64,000 nucleotides of DNA, taken from the NCBI RefSeq assembly GCF_001279005.1, contig NZ_LGCN01000085.1, forward strand, positions 62,001 through 126,000. Direction: 5' to 3'. The position numbers and the translations under genes were made by a program. The notes beneath the pieces were generated by a model that was not told the DNA's origin, searched no databases, and was given only the letters and a program-made list of their open reading frames with translations. Origin of the DNA: Streptomyces caelestis (GTDB lineage Bacteria > Actinomycetota > Actinomycetes > Streptomycetales > Streptomycetaceae). Below are positions 47,312-56,937 of this stretch, piece by piece. Position 1 is the first letter of the stretch; each line of letters starts with the position of its first letter.

Positions 47312-47655
47312 TTGTGGCCGGTCAGTCCCTCACCGCAGCCGCACCAGAGCGGGCGAGGAACAGCGGTAAATCACGGTGAATTCAGGTATTACCACCATGG
47401 TCGCAATCCAACCGTTCGCCCGGTTCAGGGGCTGATTCGGCCCTACATGATCGCAGCTTCCCAAGCTGATGGCGCCTTCGGGCAAGAGGCCGCCCCTCAG
47501 CGCCCACCCTGCCTGTTCCGCGAGTAAGCCGGCCTGTCAGTGCAGTATGAGGGGCCTTGGCCCAGGGCCCGTTCGCCGGCCGTCATCCAGCCTCGTCACG
47601 CCCAGCGGCTACCGCAGGATCCGCGACCGCGCCCACGCGACGGGTACCGACGGGC

Positions 47656-47925
47656 ATGCTTGCCCACATCATCGGACGCATGCTCGGCTACTTGGACACG
47701 GAGCGCCCCGACCCGGCGAGTGCGGCCGTGCCGGCCAACCGCGACGGTCAGTACCTACACCTGGTCGGCCACTCCTTCGGGTGCCGTTTCCTGTGTGAGG
47801 CCGTTCCATGGGCAGCGGACGCCACGCTCGACCACTCTGGCGCCCTGGACGGGGGCGGTCCGTCCGCCGTACATCGGCATCGTCCCGGCTCCCCTTGCCC
47901 AGCGAGAACGAGAGGTGCCCCGTGA
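47656..47925 (+). pseudogene. Remnant of an alpha/beta hydrolase
   Basis: A short frame containing YLHLVGHSFGCRFLCEAV, a typical serine-hydrolase nucleophile elbow (GHSFG) with its preceding strand and following helix. Neither the oxyanion region before it nor the His/Asp region after it is present, and the frame degenerates after about 47830. The rest of the 47312-48044 interval shows no gene. Coding status is inferred from this single motif. Confidence 0.4.
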
Positions 47926-48044
47926 GCGCTGCTCACGGAGCCGGTCAGGGTGCATAAACCGTGTGGCTGCCGGATTCGCGGCGCCGGTATCGTCCGGGTC
48001 TCCGGGCCGTCGTACCGGCGGCCCGCGTACAGAGAGTGACGTGC

Positions 48045-48398
48045 ATGACCAGTCGGCAGGCAACGACGATCCTGTGGCGCCCCACCGGCCCCAAAGAGCT
48101 CGATCTGGTCCGGGAGTTGAATTGGCGTGCCTGGCCGCCCCGGCTGCCCGAGCAGCCGATCTTCTACCCGGTCCTCGACGAGGACTACGCGATCAGGATC
48201 GCCCGGGACTGGAACGTGAAGCACGACGGCGCCGGTTTCGTCACTCGTTTCGAGGTCGAGACGGAGTTCTTGAGCCGGTACCCCGTCCAACAGGCCGGCG
48301 GGCGGACGATCCTCGAACTCTGGGTCCCGGCCGAGGAACTGGACGACTTCAACGCCCACATCGTCGGCGAGATCCAGGTGGTCCACGAGTTCCGCTGA
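48045..48398 (+). CDS. Conserved protein of the group often labelled ADP-ribosylation/crystallin J1
   Basis: A 117-residue cytoplasmic protein with ILWRPTGPKELDLVREL near residue 9, WPPRLPEQPIFYPVLDEDYA near 32, and ARDWNVKHDGAGFVTRFEV near 55. These are the conserved blocks of a small family that is frequent in Streptomyces and carries the crystallin J1 label in databases, from memory. No catalytic residues are obvious and I infer no reaction. The ATG at 48045 follows a weak GTGACGTGC stretch. It is the only intact small gene between two remnants. Confidence 0.75.
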   Translation: MTSRQATTILWRPTGPKELDLVRELNWRAWPPRLPEQPIFYPVLDEDYAIRIARDWNVKHDGAGFVTRFEVETEFLSRYPVQQAGGRTILELWVPAEELDDFNAHIVGEIQVVHEFR

Positions 48399-48442
48399 GG
48401 CGGGGAGGGCTGCCGGCGGGGCGCCCTCCGGCGTTCCCCGTC

Positions 48443-48649
48443 TCAGCCCTTGAGGTCGATCATGCGAGCCGGCTGCCCGGTGGTGCGGGCGATGGTTTCG
48501 AAGTCGCGGTCGTGGTGCAGCAGCGTGAGTCCCGCTTCTTCCGCGGCCGCGGCCACGAGCAGGTCGACGGCCCTGGCATTGCGGTGCTCACCCTTGGCGG
48601 TGAGCTCACGCTGGACGACACGGGCACGCCGGTGGACACCGTCGGGCAT
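48443..48649 (-). pseudogene. C-terminal half of a VapC-type PIN-domain toxin
   Basis: The minus strand reads NARAVDLLVAAAAEEAGLTLLHHDRDFETIARTTGQP, a strong match to the second half of VapC ribonucleases. It contains the later acidic residues of the PIN site (Asp in AVDLL and in HHDRDFE). The first half, with the initial catalytic Asp, is missing; upstream codons are low-complexity and out of family. No VapB antitoxin gene is nearby. It is probably inactive. Confidence 0.72.
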
Positions 48650-48723
48650 GGGGCACCGGGTGAAGCGCGTGCGCGATCGGGTGAGGGGACGGGAAGCTTC
48701 CGGCGTGGGGGCCCGGTGAGCCG

Positions 48724-49506
48724 TTACGCGCCTTCGGCGCTGCGGCTCGGGCGGAGACGCAGCAGCACCGCCGCGCACCCCACCACGGGTACGGCGACGG
48801 CGGGCACGGTCCACCACGGGATGCCGGTCCACACCGCCGGCAGGCCCACCCCGAAACAGACCGCGGTGATGGTGAGGAGCAGCCGCCTGCCGTACGGGTC
48901 CCAGGTGAAGGGTTCGTGGTCACGGGGCCTGGCCAGACGCACCGCGCCGAACACGAAGAGCTGAGCCGCGACGAGTCCGGCGAGCACGCCCACGGCGGCG
49001 TTCATCTGGAGCTCGTCACGGGGCGCCTCCGAGGTGTTCTGCCGTACACCGTCCTTGCCGAGCACCACGATGTCGCCGCGCCAGGCGATGGCCTCGACCC
49101 GGTCGCCGGACTCGAGCCGCTCCAGGAGCGGGCCGGAGTCGCCGAAGGACACGGTTCCGCGCCAGGAGTCCTGGTACGTCAGGGTCGCCCGGTAGGAGGA
49201 ACCCTTCCCGGCGGCCTCGTTCACCGTCTCCTCCACGGTGAGGTGCCAGGTACTCAGGCAGTCCGTCCACCCCCGCTCCATCGCGTGGGAGGAGCACGGC
49301 TCGGCCGCGCGGTAGTCCCGGTAGCGCTCGCCGTCGGAGGGCAGCCACCGGACGAACACCCAGTGGCAGGCCGCCGCCGACATCAGGGACAGCAGGATCA
49401 GCAGCACGCCCGTGAACCGCGTCCGGCCCGGCGACCGCCGGCCGGCACGGCCCTCGTTCGGTGGCCTGCCCGTGCTGTACGCCGTACTCCTCGCCCGTGT
49501 CGTCAT
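48724..49506 (-). CDS. Membrane protein with extracytoplasmic loop, unknown
   Basis: A 260-residue protein with one helix near residues 31-50, a soluble region of about 115 residues (51-168) containing two cysteines (AEPCSSH and TDCLST) likely to be disulfide-bonded outside, then three more helices. No family motif is recognised, but proteins of this layout recur in Streptomyces. The product ends with RPSRSAEGA. It is divergent from the response-regulator gene. Confidence 0.7.
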   Translation of the reverse strand: MTTRARSTAYSTGRPPNEGRAGRRSPGRTRFTGVLLILLSLMSAAACHWVFVRWLPSDGERYRDYRAAEPCSSHAMERGWTDCLSTWHLTVEETVNEAAGKGSSYRATLTYQDSWRGTVSFGDSGPLLERLESGDRVEAIAWRGDIVVLGKDGVRQNTSEAPRDELQMNAAVGVLAGLVAAQLFVFGAVRLARPRDHEPFTWDPYGRRLLLTITAVCFGVGLPAVWTGIPWWTVPAVAVPVVGCAAVLLRLRPSRSAEGA

Positions 49507-49806
49507 CCCCTGCCTCCTCCGCTCCAGCCTTCACCAGCCGGAAGCGGGAACACCACGAGGCCGGACGGCAGTCCGGGAGAGGCCGTGCCTTCCGTGTTCC
49601 GGCAAGCACGGCCGCGAGGGGGCCTTCCGGGGGGAGCCGGTCGGCGCCGGGACGGAGGGGCGCCGTTCCCGGCTGCGGGCCCGGGGGTGGCGGGCGCGTG
49701 AGAAGCGCGCTGACGGGCCGTCTCCGGCTCTTTTCCGGGGCGGTGTGTCGTCGTGGGGCGTGTATTACCGTTCGGGAGTACGCGGGATCCTGTTGGGGGA
49801 GAATCG
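49507..49806. other. Divergent intergenic region before the response regulator
   Basis: 300 bases; no gene is visible. It should contain promoters for the membrane protein and the response regulator. The 3' portion ends in a strong GGGGGAG ribosome site for the regulator. Confidence 0.6.
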
Positions 49807-50514
49807 GTGAGCGCTCGGATTCTGGTGGCCGAGGACGACGAGAAACAGGCTCGGCTGGTCCGGATCTATCTGGAGCGGGAAGGCAACGCGGTGCAGGTCG
49901 TGGGTGACGGCCGGGCGGCGTTGGAAAAGGCCCGTTCGGTGAAACCGGATCTCATCGTTCTCGATGTGATGCTGCCGCTGGTCGACGGACTCGACGTGTG
50001 CCGCATTCTGCGGACCGAATCGGATGTTCCCATTCTCCTTCTCACCGCCCGCACCACCGAGGAGGACATGCTCCTCGGCCTCGACCTGGGCGCCGACGAC
50101 TACCTCACCAAGCCCTACAGCCCCCGCGAGCTGACCGCGCGGGTGCGGGCGCTGCTGCGCCGGTCGAGGAAGGCCGCCGGTGCGGCGGAGCCCGCGGTGC
50201 TGCGGGTCGGCGCGGTGGTGCTGGACACCGCGCGCTTCGAGGTCCGGGTGGCGGGGCGGCCCGTGGCCCTGACCGCCAAGGAGTTCGCCGTCCTGGAGGC
50301 GCTGGCCCGGGAACCGGGCAGGGTCTTCACGCGTGCGCAGATCATCGAGCGCGTCTTCGGCTTCGACCACGGCGTGCAGGAGCGGACCGTCGACGCCCAT
50401 GTGATGAACCTGCGCCGGAAGCTGGAGGCGGACCCCGGGCGCCCGCGCCACCTGGAGACGGTGTACGGCCGGGGCTACCGCCTCAACGACGGTCCGGGCC
50501 CGGCGTCCTCCTGA
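49807..50514 (+). CDS. OmpR-family response regulator
   Basis: A 235-residue two-component regulator. The receiver domain has acidic residues in VAEDDE near residue 8, the phosphorylated Asp53 in LIVLDVMLP, and the conserved Lys in YLTKPYS near 103. A winged-helix OmpR DNA-binding domain follows (about 130-228; ALTAKEFAVLEALAREPG, then YGRGYRL). The GTG at 49807 is supported by GGGGGAG 5-6 bases upstream. The partner kinase is encoded on the opposite strand with a 40-base tail overlap. Confidence 0.93.
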   Translation: MSARILVAEDDEKQARLVRIYLEREGNAVQVVGDGRAALEKARSVKPDLIVLDVMLPLVDGLDVCRILRTESDVPILLLTARTTEEDMLLGLDLGADDYLTKPYSPRELTARVRALLRRSRKAAGAAEPAVLRVGAVVLDTARFEVRVAGRPVALTAKEFAVLEALAREPGRVFTRAQIIERVFGFDHGVQERTVDAHVMNLRRKLEADPGRPRHLETVYGRGYRLNDGPGPASS

Positions 50515-52139
50515 CGTCCGCCGCCCGAAGCCGCGGGCAGCGCGATGGTGAACGTGGTGCCCGCCCCGACCGTGCTGCGCACCTCGATCGTTCCCCGGTG
50601 GTCGGTCACGATCTGGCGGGCGATGGACAGGCCCAGACCGCTTCCCCCCGTCGCCCGGCCCCGGGACGCGTCCGCCCGCCAGAAGCGGTCGAAGAGGTGC
50701 GGCAGGTCCTCCTCCGCTATCCCCTTGCCGGTGTCCCGCACCTCCACGACGGCCAGTTCGCGCCGGGGGGCCAGGGCCAGGGTCACGCTGCCGCCCGCCG
50801 CGGTCGCCCGCAACGCGTTGCCGACCAGGTTGCCGACGACCTGGCGCAGGCGGTCGGGGTCGGCGGTCACGAACACCGGTCCGTCCGCCTCCAGTTCGAG
50901 CCGGACGCCGGACGCCTCGGCCTGGGCGCGGTGGGCCGTGCGAGCGGCTTCCAGCAGTTCCCCCAGGTCGACCTCGGTGGGGTGGTAGGTGAGCGCGCCG
51001 GCCTCCGCCAGCGCGAGGTCCTGGAGGTCGTCCACGATCCGCTGCTGCAGCATCGCCTCCTCGTGCAGGGAGGCGAGCAGTTCGGGGGTCGGTTCGACGA
51101 CGTCGTCCCGCAGGGCCTCCAGATAGCCGCGCAGATTGGCCAGCGGGGTGCGCAGTTCGTGCGCGATGTCGCCGATGAGGCGGCGCTGGCGCTCCTCTCC
51201 GGCCTGGAGGGAGTCGGCCATGCGGTTGAAGGCGCCGCCGAGTTGCGCGATCTCGTCCCGGCCGGAGACGGGGACGCGGCGCTCCAGGTCGCCTTCGCCG
51301 AGCCCTTTCGCGGCCAGCGTCATGGCCCGGACGGGGCGCAGTACGGCCCTGCTCAGCAGCAGGGCGCCGAGGATCGCGGCGAGGGCGACCCCCACCGCGA
51401 CGGCCACGGTGGGCGCGGCGGCCAGGGTGGGGGGTGACTCGTCGCGCACGCCCAGACGGATCTCCAGGCGGGGCGGGGCGACGGAGGCGGTCCGTTCGTT
51501 GAACACCCGTTGCAGGCAGGCGGTGGGCCGCCGGTCGGTCCCGCACGGCTGGACCGCCTCGACGTCCTGCGGCGTCGGCGGGTTCGCCCCCGGCTTCGGC
51601 TCGTCGCACCGCGCGGGCCTCCGGCCGGGGCTGATCCGGGGCGTCCCGACGTCGTCCGCGACGGCCGTCGGCTCCGCTCCGGCCCGGGTCAGGCAGGTCG
51701 CGTACGCCACGGCCGCGCGGTAGTCGGCGATCGCCGTGGCGGTGAGTTTCACCGAGGTCCGCGGTTCCCGGACCGCCGGGAACCGCAGGACGGGGCGCGG
51801 GTCGACCAGGACCGCGGGCCGGCTGCCCGGCGCACGGGGGTCCCGGCCGGCGAGGGCGTCGGAGTCGGCGAGCAGGACGTCCGACTCCGTGACGACCCGG
51901 ATGCGCTGGCCGGTGTCCCGGGCGAGTTCGGCCACCGTGGGCGAGAGCCCCTCCCAGGTGCCGTGCGCGAACCCGTACGCGCGCAGGGCGCCGGTGATCC
52001 GGGAGACCTCCTGCTCACCGGCGGTGACGGTCTCCTGGACCTGACGGTTGGCCTGGCGCAGCGTCAGCCACGCGGTGGCGGCGGTGGCGGCCAACGCCAC
52101 CAGCATGAGCATGCCGAGGACGCGGAACCGGAAGCTCAC
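50475..52139 (-). CDS. Sensor histidine kinase
   Basis: A 554-residue membrane kinase. A transmembrane helix (about 8-27), an extracellular sensor region of about 210 residues with several cysteines (ATCLTRAG, ARCDEP, VQPCGTD, TACLQRV), a second helix (about 240-262), HAMP, then DHp with the phospho-His near 327 (IAHELRTPL). The ATPase has N box (NLVGNALRA), G1 (DTGKGI) and G2 (GSGLGLSI). The GTG at 52139 has GGAGG upstream. The sensor ligand is unknown. Its 3' end is antisense to the regulator's 3' end. Confidence 0.93.
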   Translation of the reverse strand: MSFRFRVLGMLMLVALAATAATAWLTLRQANRQVQETVTAGEQEVSRITGALRAYGFAHGTWEGLSPTVAELARDTGQRIRVVTESDVLLADSDALAGRDPRAPGSRPAVLVDPRPVLRFPAVREPRTSVKLTATAIADYRAAVAYATCLTRAGAEPTAVADDVGTPRISPGRRPARCDEPKPGANPPTPQDVEAVQPCGTDRRPTACLQRVFNERTASVAPPRLEIRLGVRDESPPTLAAAPTVAVAVGVALAAILGALLLSRAVLRPVRAMTLAAKGLGEGDLERRVPVSGRDEIAQLGGAFNRMADSLQAGEERQRRLIGDIAHELRTPLANLRGYLEALRDDVVEPTPELLASLHEEAMLQQRIVDDLQDLALAEAGALTYHPTEVDLGELLEAARTAHRAQAEASGVRLELEADGPVFVTADPDRLRQVVGNLVGNALRATAAGGSVTLALAPRRELAVVEVRDTGKGIAEEDLPHLFDRFWRADASRGRATGGSGLGLSIARQIVTDHRGTIEVRSTVGAGTTFTIALPAASGGGRQEDAGPGPSLRR

Positions 52140-52408
52140 CGTGCCTCCTTCATTCGTTTCCGGATTTCAAGAGGGCGTCATGGGCCAACATCATCAGGAA
52201 ATGGCCCATTTCTTTCACTTTGATGTTTTCCGGCCCCTTGGGAACGAAAAGCGGCCACTCACTGACGGAAGCATTTCTTCACCTTATTTCGGGTGTGATC
52301 GTACATAAGGCCGCTCGCGTCCCTGCGGATACGGGCGCCGCCGCTTTCGCTCCGGCGCCGTCCGGCAGGCGAGTGCGGCACTGGCACACGACAACATGGG
52401 GGTTCATC

Positions 52409-52762
52409 ATGAAACGACTCGCGGCACTCGCACCCGTGCTCGCGGCCGTCGCCGTGGCGGTTCCGCTGTCGCTGGCGACGCCGGCCGCCGCGCACGCCTC
52501 GTGCGGTACGAACGTCTCCGACAAGGACGGCAGTTCGTGGGGGAAGACGGCCAACGGGGCCAACGAGCGCAGTGGTTCCAGCACCGGCTGCACGATCAAG
52601 GGCGTCGCCTACAACACGCAGGCGCTGGACTACCACTGCTACACCGTCGGCAACGACGGCTACACGTGGACGTACGTCAGGAACGACGCCACCGGCGTCA
52701 CCGGCTGGATCCGTGACGACCTGCTGAGCGACGGCGGCAGCTTCGTCCACTGCGGCTTCTGA
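52409..52762 (+). CDS. Small secreted cysteine-rich protein, SH3-like
   Basis: A 117-residue exported protein. The signal peptide (MKRLAALAPVLAAVAVAVPL) is followed by an AHA-type cleavage site near residue 31. The mature 85 residues have four cysteines (ASCGTN, TGCTIK, YHCYTV, VHCGF), probably two disulfides, and the pattern TWTYVRNDATGVTGWIRDDLL that resembles bacterial SH3 modules. The ATG at 52409 has GGGGG 7 bases upstream. It lies between the kinase and the efflux operon and may be a product of that stress response, but nothing proves it. Confidence 0.8.
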   Translation: MKRLAALAPVLAAVAVAVPLSLATPAAAHASCGTNVSDKDGSSWGKTANGANERSGSSTGCTIKGVAYNTQALDYHCYTVGNDGYTWTYVRNDATGVTGWIRDDLLSDGGSFVHCGF

Positions 52763-52839
52763 CACTCCCCTCGCCGTACTGAGCACCACGCGGTGACACG
52801 CGCCGCCGGGCGGCCCCGACCGGGGACGCCCGGCGGCGT

Positions 52840-54069
52840 TCATGTGCCGGACAGCGCCTCCGTCGGGGACAGCCTGCTCGCGCGGACCGCCGGATACAGG
52901 CCGGCGATCGCGCCGATGGCCAGGGTCGAGGCGATGCCCGCCAGGCTCGCCCACGCCGGTACCACCGTCGGCCAGTCGCGGCTGAGGGCGTATCCCGCCG
53001 TGATCAGCGTGCCGAGGACCGTTCCGCCCAGGCCGCCGATGAGGGACAGCAGCAGCGACTCCGTCACGAACTGGGTGCGGATCTGGCCCTTGGTCGCCCC
53101 GAGGGCACGCCGGAGACCGATCTCGGGGCGCCGTTCCAGTACCGAGATGACCATGGTGTTGCCCACGCCCACGCCGCCGACGAGCAGTGCGACCCCGCCG
53201 AGACCGAGCAGCAGCCCGGTCAGCGCCGACTCGGTGGCCTCGCGGGCCGCGAGCGCGTCGGAGGGCCGTGAGATCCGCACCTCGCCCGGCTTCTCCGGGT
53301 ACGCCGTGGCCGGGAGCACCGCCCGTACCGCCGCGACCCGGCTGTCCTGCGCGCGGACGTACACCGTCGACGGGTGACCGTCGAAGCGCAGGTAGGTCCG
53401 GGCCGCCGACCAGCCGACGAGGGCGGCGCCGTCGAGTTCCGGCGCCAGCGGCACCGGATCGAGCACGCCGATCAGCGAGAACCAGCGGCCCCCGAGCCAG
53501 ACCCGGGTGCCGGGCGTGTACACGTCGAGCCGCTGGGCGGCGGTGGCGCCGAGCACCACCGCCGGGTACGCGTCGGTCGCGGAGTCCAGCCAGCGTCCCC
53601 TGCGGACCTGCCCGCCCACGGCCGGCAGGAGGTCGGCGCCGGCCGCGAGCACGGTCAGGGAACCGGTCCGGCCGATGGCGATGTGGTCGTTGCGGTAGAC
53701 GTGCGCGTCGGTCGCGCCGGTGGCGGCCACCTGCCGCACCGGCGGGATCCGGCGGACCATCGCGACGGCCTCGTGCGGCAGCCGGGCCTTCTCGCCCGTC
53801 AGGGACTCGCCCGGAGCCACCCGCAGCAGGTTGGTGCCGAGGGCGTCGAGCCGCCGGTCCACCTCCGCCTGTCCGGAGCCGGAGATGCCGACCACCGCGA
53901 TCATCGCGGCGACGCCGATGGCGATGCCGAGCGCGGAGAGGAAGACCCGCAGCGGACGCGTCCGCAGACCCGTCCCGCCGAGCCGTACGACGTCCGCGGG
54001 CCCGAGCCGGGCGGCCCGCAGCCGGTCCCCCGGGTTCCTCCCGGGGGAATCAGGGGTTCGGTCCGTCAA
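52840..54069 (-). CDS. MacB/FtsX-type ABC transporter permease
   Basis: A 409-residue permease with one N-terminal helix (about 40-60), a periplasmic-type MacB domain (about 65-280) and three C-terminal helices inside the FtsX domain ([27 protein letters not shown] near 292). MacB-type exporters move peptides, lipids or drugs outward by mechanotransmission. The start is a TTG at 54069 overlapping the stop of the ATPase gene, so the two are co-translated. It is the last gene of a four-gene operon. Confidence 0.92.
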   Translation of the reverse strand: MTDRTPDSPGRNPGDRLRAARLGPADVVRLGGTGLRTRPLRVFLSALGIAIGVAAMIAVVGISGSGQAEVDRRLDALGTNLLRVAPGESLTGEKARLPHEAVAMVRRIPPVRQVAATGATDAHVYRNDHIAIGRTGSLTVLAAGADLLPAVGGQVRRGRWLDSATDAYPAVVLGATAAQRLDVYTPGTRVWLGGRWFSLIGVLDPVPLAPELDGAALVGWSAARTYLRFDGHPSTVYVRAQDSRVAAVRAVLPATAYPEKPGEVRISRPSDALAAREATESALTGLLLGLGGVALLVGGVGVGNTMVISVLERRPEIGLRRALGATKGQIRTQFVTESLLLSLIGGLGGTVLGTLITAGYALSRDWPTVVPAWASLAGIASTLAIGAIAGLYPAVRASRLSPTEALSGT

Positions 54070-54896
54070 CGGGTCACCCCGATCGACGGGCCGGACGCCG
54101 GGCCAGACGACGGGCCGGACGCCAGGCCGGACGCCGGGCCGGACGCCGGGCCGATCGGCGTGTCAGTCGCCGTGTCGGTCGGCGGTCCGGACGCCGGACC
54201 GAACGATGGGCCGGTCGCCGTGTCGGCGACCAGGCGTCCGTCGCGCATCTCGATGCGGCGTGGCAGCCGCGCGGCTATCTCACGGTCGTGCGTGATGACC
54301 ACGACGGTGGTGCCGGCCGCGTGCAGTTCGTGCAGCAGGGCGAGGACGGCCGCGCCCGACGCGGAGTCGAGGTTGCCGGTCGGCTCGTCCGCGAGCAGGA
54401 CCGAGGGTCCGCCCACCACGGCACGGGCCACGGCGACCCGCTGCCGCTCACCGCCGGAGAGCTGGTGGGGCAGGTGCCGGACGCGGTGGCTGAGCCCGAC
54501 CCGGGCCAGTGCCGCCGCGGCCTCGGCCCGGCGCCGCCGCAGCGGGACGCCCGCGTAGAGCAGTCCGTCCGCCACCGAGTCCAGGACGGGGACGCCGACC
54601 GTGAGATGGAACTGCTGGAAGACGAAGCCGATCCGGGTGGCCCGCAGCGCGGAGACCTCGCGGTCGGACAGTCCGGCCACGTCGTAGCCGTCGATCAGGA
54701 CCCGGCCCGAGGTGGGCCGGTCGAGGCTGCCCATGAGGTTGAGCATGCTGGACTTTCCGGAGCCGGACGGGCCGACCACCCCGACCAGTTCCCCGCGTCC
54801 GATCCGCAGGCTCACGTCGCGGACCGCGGCCACCGGGCCCGGATACGTCTTCGAGACGGCGTCGAACTCGACGACGGCCTCGGATCCGCCGCTCAT
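54066..54896 (-). CDS. ABC transporter ATPase (MacB/LolD-like) with repetitive tail
   Basis: A 276-residue ATPase with Walker [10 protein letters not shown] near residue 42, signature LSGGERQR near 143, Walker [13 protein letters not shown] near 162 and H-switch THD near 199. It has LolD/MacB family spacing. The last 50 residues are a low-complexity chain of GPASGP-like units encoded by about 12-base repeats at 54088-54215, which is unusual for this family. The ATG at 54896 overlaps the adaptor stop. It should energise the permease encoded next. Confidence 0.92.
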   Translation of the reverse strand: MSGGSEAVVEFDAVSKTYPGPVAAVRDVSLRIGRGELVGVVGPSGSGKSSMLNLMGSLDRPTSGRVLIDGYDVAGLSDREVSALRATRIGFVFQQFHLTVGVPVLDSVADGLLYAGVPLRRRRAEAAAALARVGLSHRVRHLPHQLSGGERQRVAVARAVVGGPSVLLADEPTGNLDSASGAAVLALLHELHAAGTTVVVITHDREIAARLPRRIEMRDGRLVADTATGPSFGPASGPPTDTATDTPIGPASGPASGLASGPSSGPASGPSIGVTR

Positions 54897-56170
54897 TCCG
54901 GAATCCTCACCTTCAGTCCCGCGCGCACCGCGGGACCGCTCACTTCCACCTTGCCGTCGGCGAACAGTCCGGTCCTCACGGCGACGAAGCGGCCGTCCGC
55001 CGTCTCCAGCCCGTGGCCGCCCTCCGCGAGCGCCACCAGCGCGGCGACCGGGACGGTCAGCACGTCCCTGGCCTCGCGGCCGACGTACTCGACGGTGACG
55101 GGACCGCTCTCCAGCCGCCCCACGGACTTCTGGTCCTTGATCGTGACGGTCACCGGCACGGTCGCCCCGCCCTGCTGCGCACCGCCCTCGCCGGAACCGC
55201 CCTCGGGCGCACTGGCCTGCCTGCCCACCGACGCCACCTCGCCCCGTACGGTCCTGTCGTCGGGCAGCCGGACTCGGACGGCCGTGCCGCGCACGGCCCA
55301 GGAGGCGTCGGCGGCGGAGGCGTCGACGACGACCTTGCGGGCCGTCCCGGTGTACGTGAGGGCGTTCTCGGCGACGGCTTCGCCGAGCCGGACGCCCGGC
55401 CGGCCGATCCGCACCTTGCCGGCGGAGTAGATGACGTCGCCGATGCCGACCGTGCCGGTCTCGGGCATCCCGAGCGACTTCTGCCACCGTTCGACGGCGT
55501 CGGCGGTCTTGGCGGTGAACGTCTCGTCCACCGTGAAACCGGTGTAGCCGAGGGCGGCCAGGTTCGTCTCGAACTGCAGGACGTCCATGCCCTTGAGCTC
55601 CGTCACCGTGGCGGCCCCGGCCCCGGTCCCGGTCGGCGCCGGCGACGCGGAAGGGCCCGCGGCGGCGGCGTCGCCGGTCCCGCCGTCCGGCTTGCCCGCT
55701 CCGGAGGCCGCTTCCCCGGACGCGGTACCGGCGCCGGTCCCGGACGCGGCGGTGGTCAGTCCCAGGTCCCGGTACATGGGCAGCGACCCGTACAGCAGCA
55801 CCACCGGGCGGTCGTCGACGCGCAGCAGCGTGTCGCCGCGCTTCACCGTGGTCCCCGCCTCGGGCAGCCCGGTCACGGTCCCGGTCGCCTTGACCGGCAG
55901 GGGTATCTCCGCGCCGTACCCCAACTGTCCGTCCACCTGGGTGCGTTCGGTCAGCGTGGCCCGGGTCACCGGAACCAGCGAGCCGGCCCGGGGCGGCGCG
56001 CTCGGGCCCTCGTCCCCGCCGCCGCCGAGCCCCAGGGCGCCCACCACGGCGACCGCCGCCACGACGAACACGGCCAGGGCGATCAGCGCCGTGCGCCGCC
56101 CCCGTCCGCCGCGCGGCGGTTCGGACACCGCCTCGGGCCCGTCATCGATCCGCGTCACCGTGTCCGCCAC
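54893..56170 (-). CDS. MacA-like efflux adaptor with peptidoglycan-binding domain
   Basis: A 425-residue membrane-anchored adaptor. One transmembrane helix (about 28-50) is followed by a biotinyl-lipoyl-like half ([21 protein letters not shown]), an Ala/Gly/Ser/Pro-rich insert, a PG_binding_1 motif ([19 protein letters not shown], then [12 protein letters not shown]), then a beta-barrel half ending in [19 protein letters not shown]. This architecture is typical of actinobacterial MacA-like partners. The GTG at 56170 has AAGGG upstream, two bases past the lipoprotein stop. Coupled to the ATPase gene by an ATGA overlap. Confidence 0.87.
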   Translation of the reverse strand: MADTVTRIDDGPEAVSEPPRGGRGRRTALIALAVFVVAAVAVVGALGLGGGGDEGPSAPPRAGSLVPVTRATLTERTQVDGQLGYGAEIPLPVKATGTVTGLPEAGTTVKRGDTLLRVDDRPVVLLYGSLPMYRDLGLTTAASGTGAGTASGEAASGAGKPDGGTGDAAAAGPSASPAPTGTGAGAATVTELKGMDVLQFETNLAALGYTGFTVDETFTAKTADAVERWQKSLGMPETGTVGIGDVIYSAGKVRIGRPGVRLGEAVAENALTYTGTARKVVVDASAADASWAVRGTAVRVRLPDDRTVRGEVASVGRQASAPEGGSGEGGAQQGGATVPVTVTIKDQKSVGRLESGPVTVEYVGREARDVLTVPVAALVALAEGGHGLETADGRFVAVRTGLFADGKVEVSGPAVRAGLKVRIPE

Positions 56171-56172
56171 GG

Positions 56173-56745
56173 TCAGCCCTTGCCGGGGCCCGCGGACTCC
56201 GGAACGCCCACGATCGGCCCGCAGATCCGGATGGCCCGCTTCGCACCGGCGGAGCTCTGGTCCCAGTCGCCCTGCCCGAGGCCGTCGGGGCCCGGGTCGG
56301 GGAAGTCGGCGGCCCCGTTCTCCTGCATGCACTTCGCGTACCGCTGCTTCACCTTGATCTGCTCGTCGGTGAGCTTGGACTGGTTGTCCTTCTCGATGCT
56401 CTCGGGCACGGCCGCCAGGAGGTCGGCGCACTTCTCCGTGGCGGCCTGGAACTTCGCGTCCTTCTTCAGGGCCCGGTTGTCACCGAAGTCGATGGTTCCC
56501 TTGTCGTCCGGGTCCGGAGCGTCGACCCCGTTCTCCCGCAGGCACTTCACGTACGCGCGCTGCGCCCGCACGTAGGCGGCCACGTCGTCCCCGCCGCCCT
56601 GCGCGTCCGAGCCGGCGGACCGCGTGGTCGCGCCGCCGCTCGCGGCCGTCGGGATGTCCGACTCGCCCTCGTCGCCCCCGCAGCCGGTCGACGCCAGCGC
56701 CATGACCGAGGCCACCGCGGCCAGCAGTACCCGATTCGCCCTCAC
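56173..56745 (-). CDS. Lipoprotein with duplicated cysteine motif
   Basis: A 190-residue lipoprotein: signal peptide with lipobox STGC. The mature part has two similar blocks, YVKCLRENGVDAPDP and YAKCMQENGAADFPDP, each followed by another cysteine (TEKCADLL and IRICGPIV). This suggests an internal duplication with two disulfides. The GTG at 56745 has GGGAGAA upstream. As first gene of the efflux operon it is likely an extracytoplasmic partner of the adaptor or permease. No catalytic role is visible. Confidence 0.83.
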   Translation of the reverse strand: MRANRVLLAAVASVMALASTGCGGDEGESDIPTAASGGATTRSAGSDAQGGGDDVAAYVRAQRAYVKCLRENGVDAPDPDDKGTIDFGDNRALKKDAKFQAATEKCADLLAAVPESIEKDNQSKLTDEQIKVKQRYAKCMQENGAADFPDPGPDGLGQGDWDQSSAGAKRAIRICGPIVGVPESAGPGKG

Positions 56746-56937
56746 CGGTTCTCCCGCTCTCCGTCGTACCCGTCCGCGGACGCGGCGGGCAGACCGACCG
56801 TAGGACGGAGCCGATGAAGAACTCTTGAAGAACCTGTCAGCCGGCCGTGCGGCCACGGGCGGATCGCGGCGGCGGTGGCGGTGTCGGTACGCTCACAGCC
56901 TTGACGCGGGCCAACGGGCCGTTTCCTGGGGGGAATC

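Noticed and set aside
46360..48720. A second copy of the tRNA-Pro 3' end as right attachment site
   Set aside because: I looked for the T-arm/acceptor sequence downstream and saw no repeat, so the far boundary of the former element cannot be placed.
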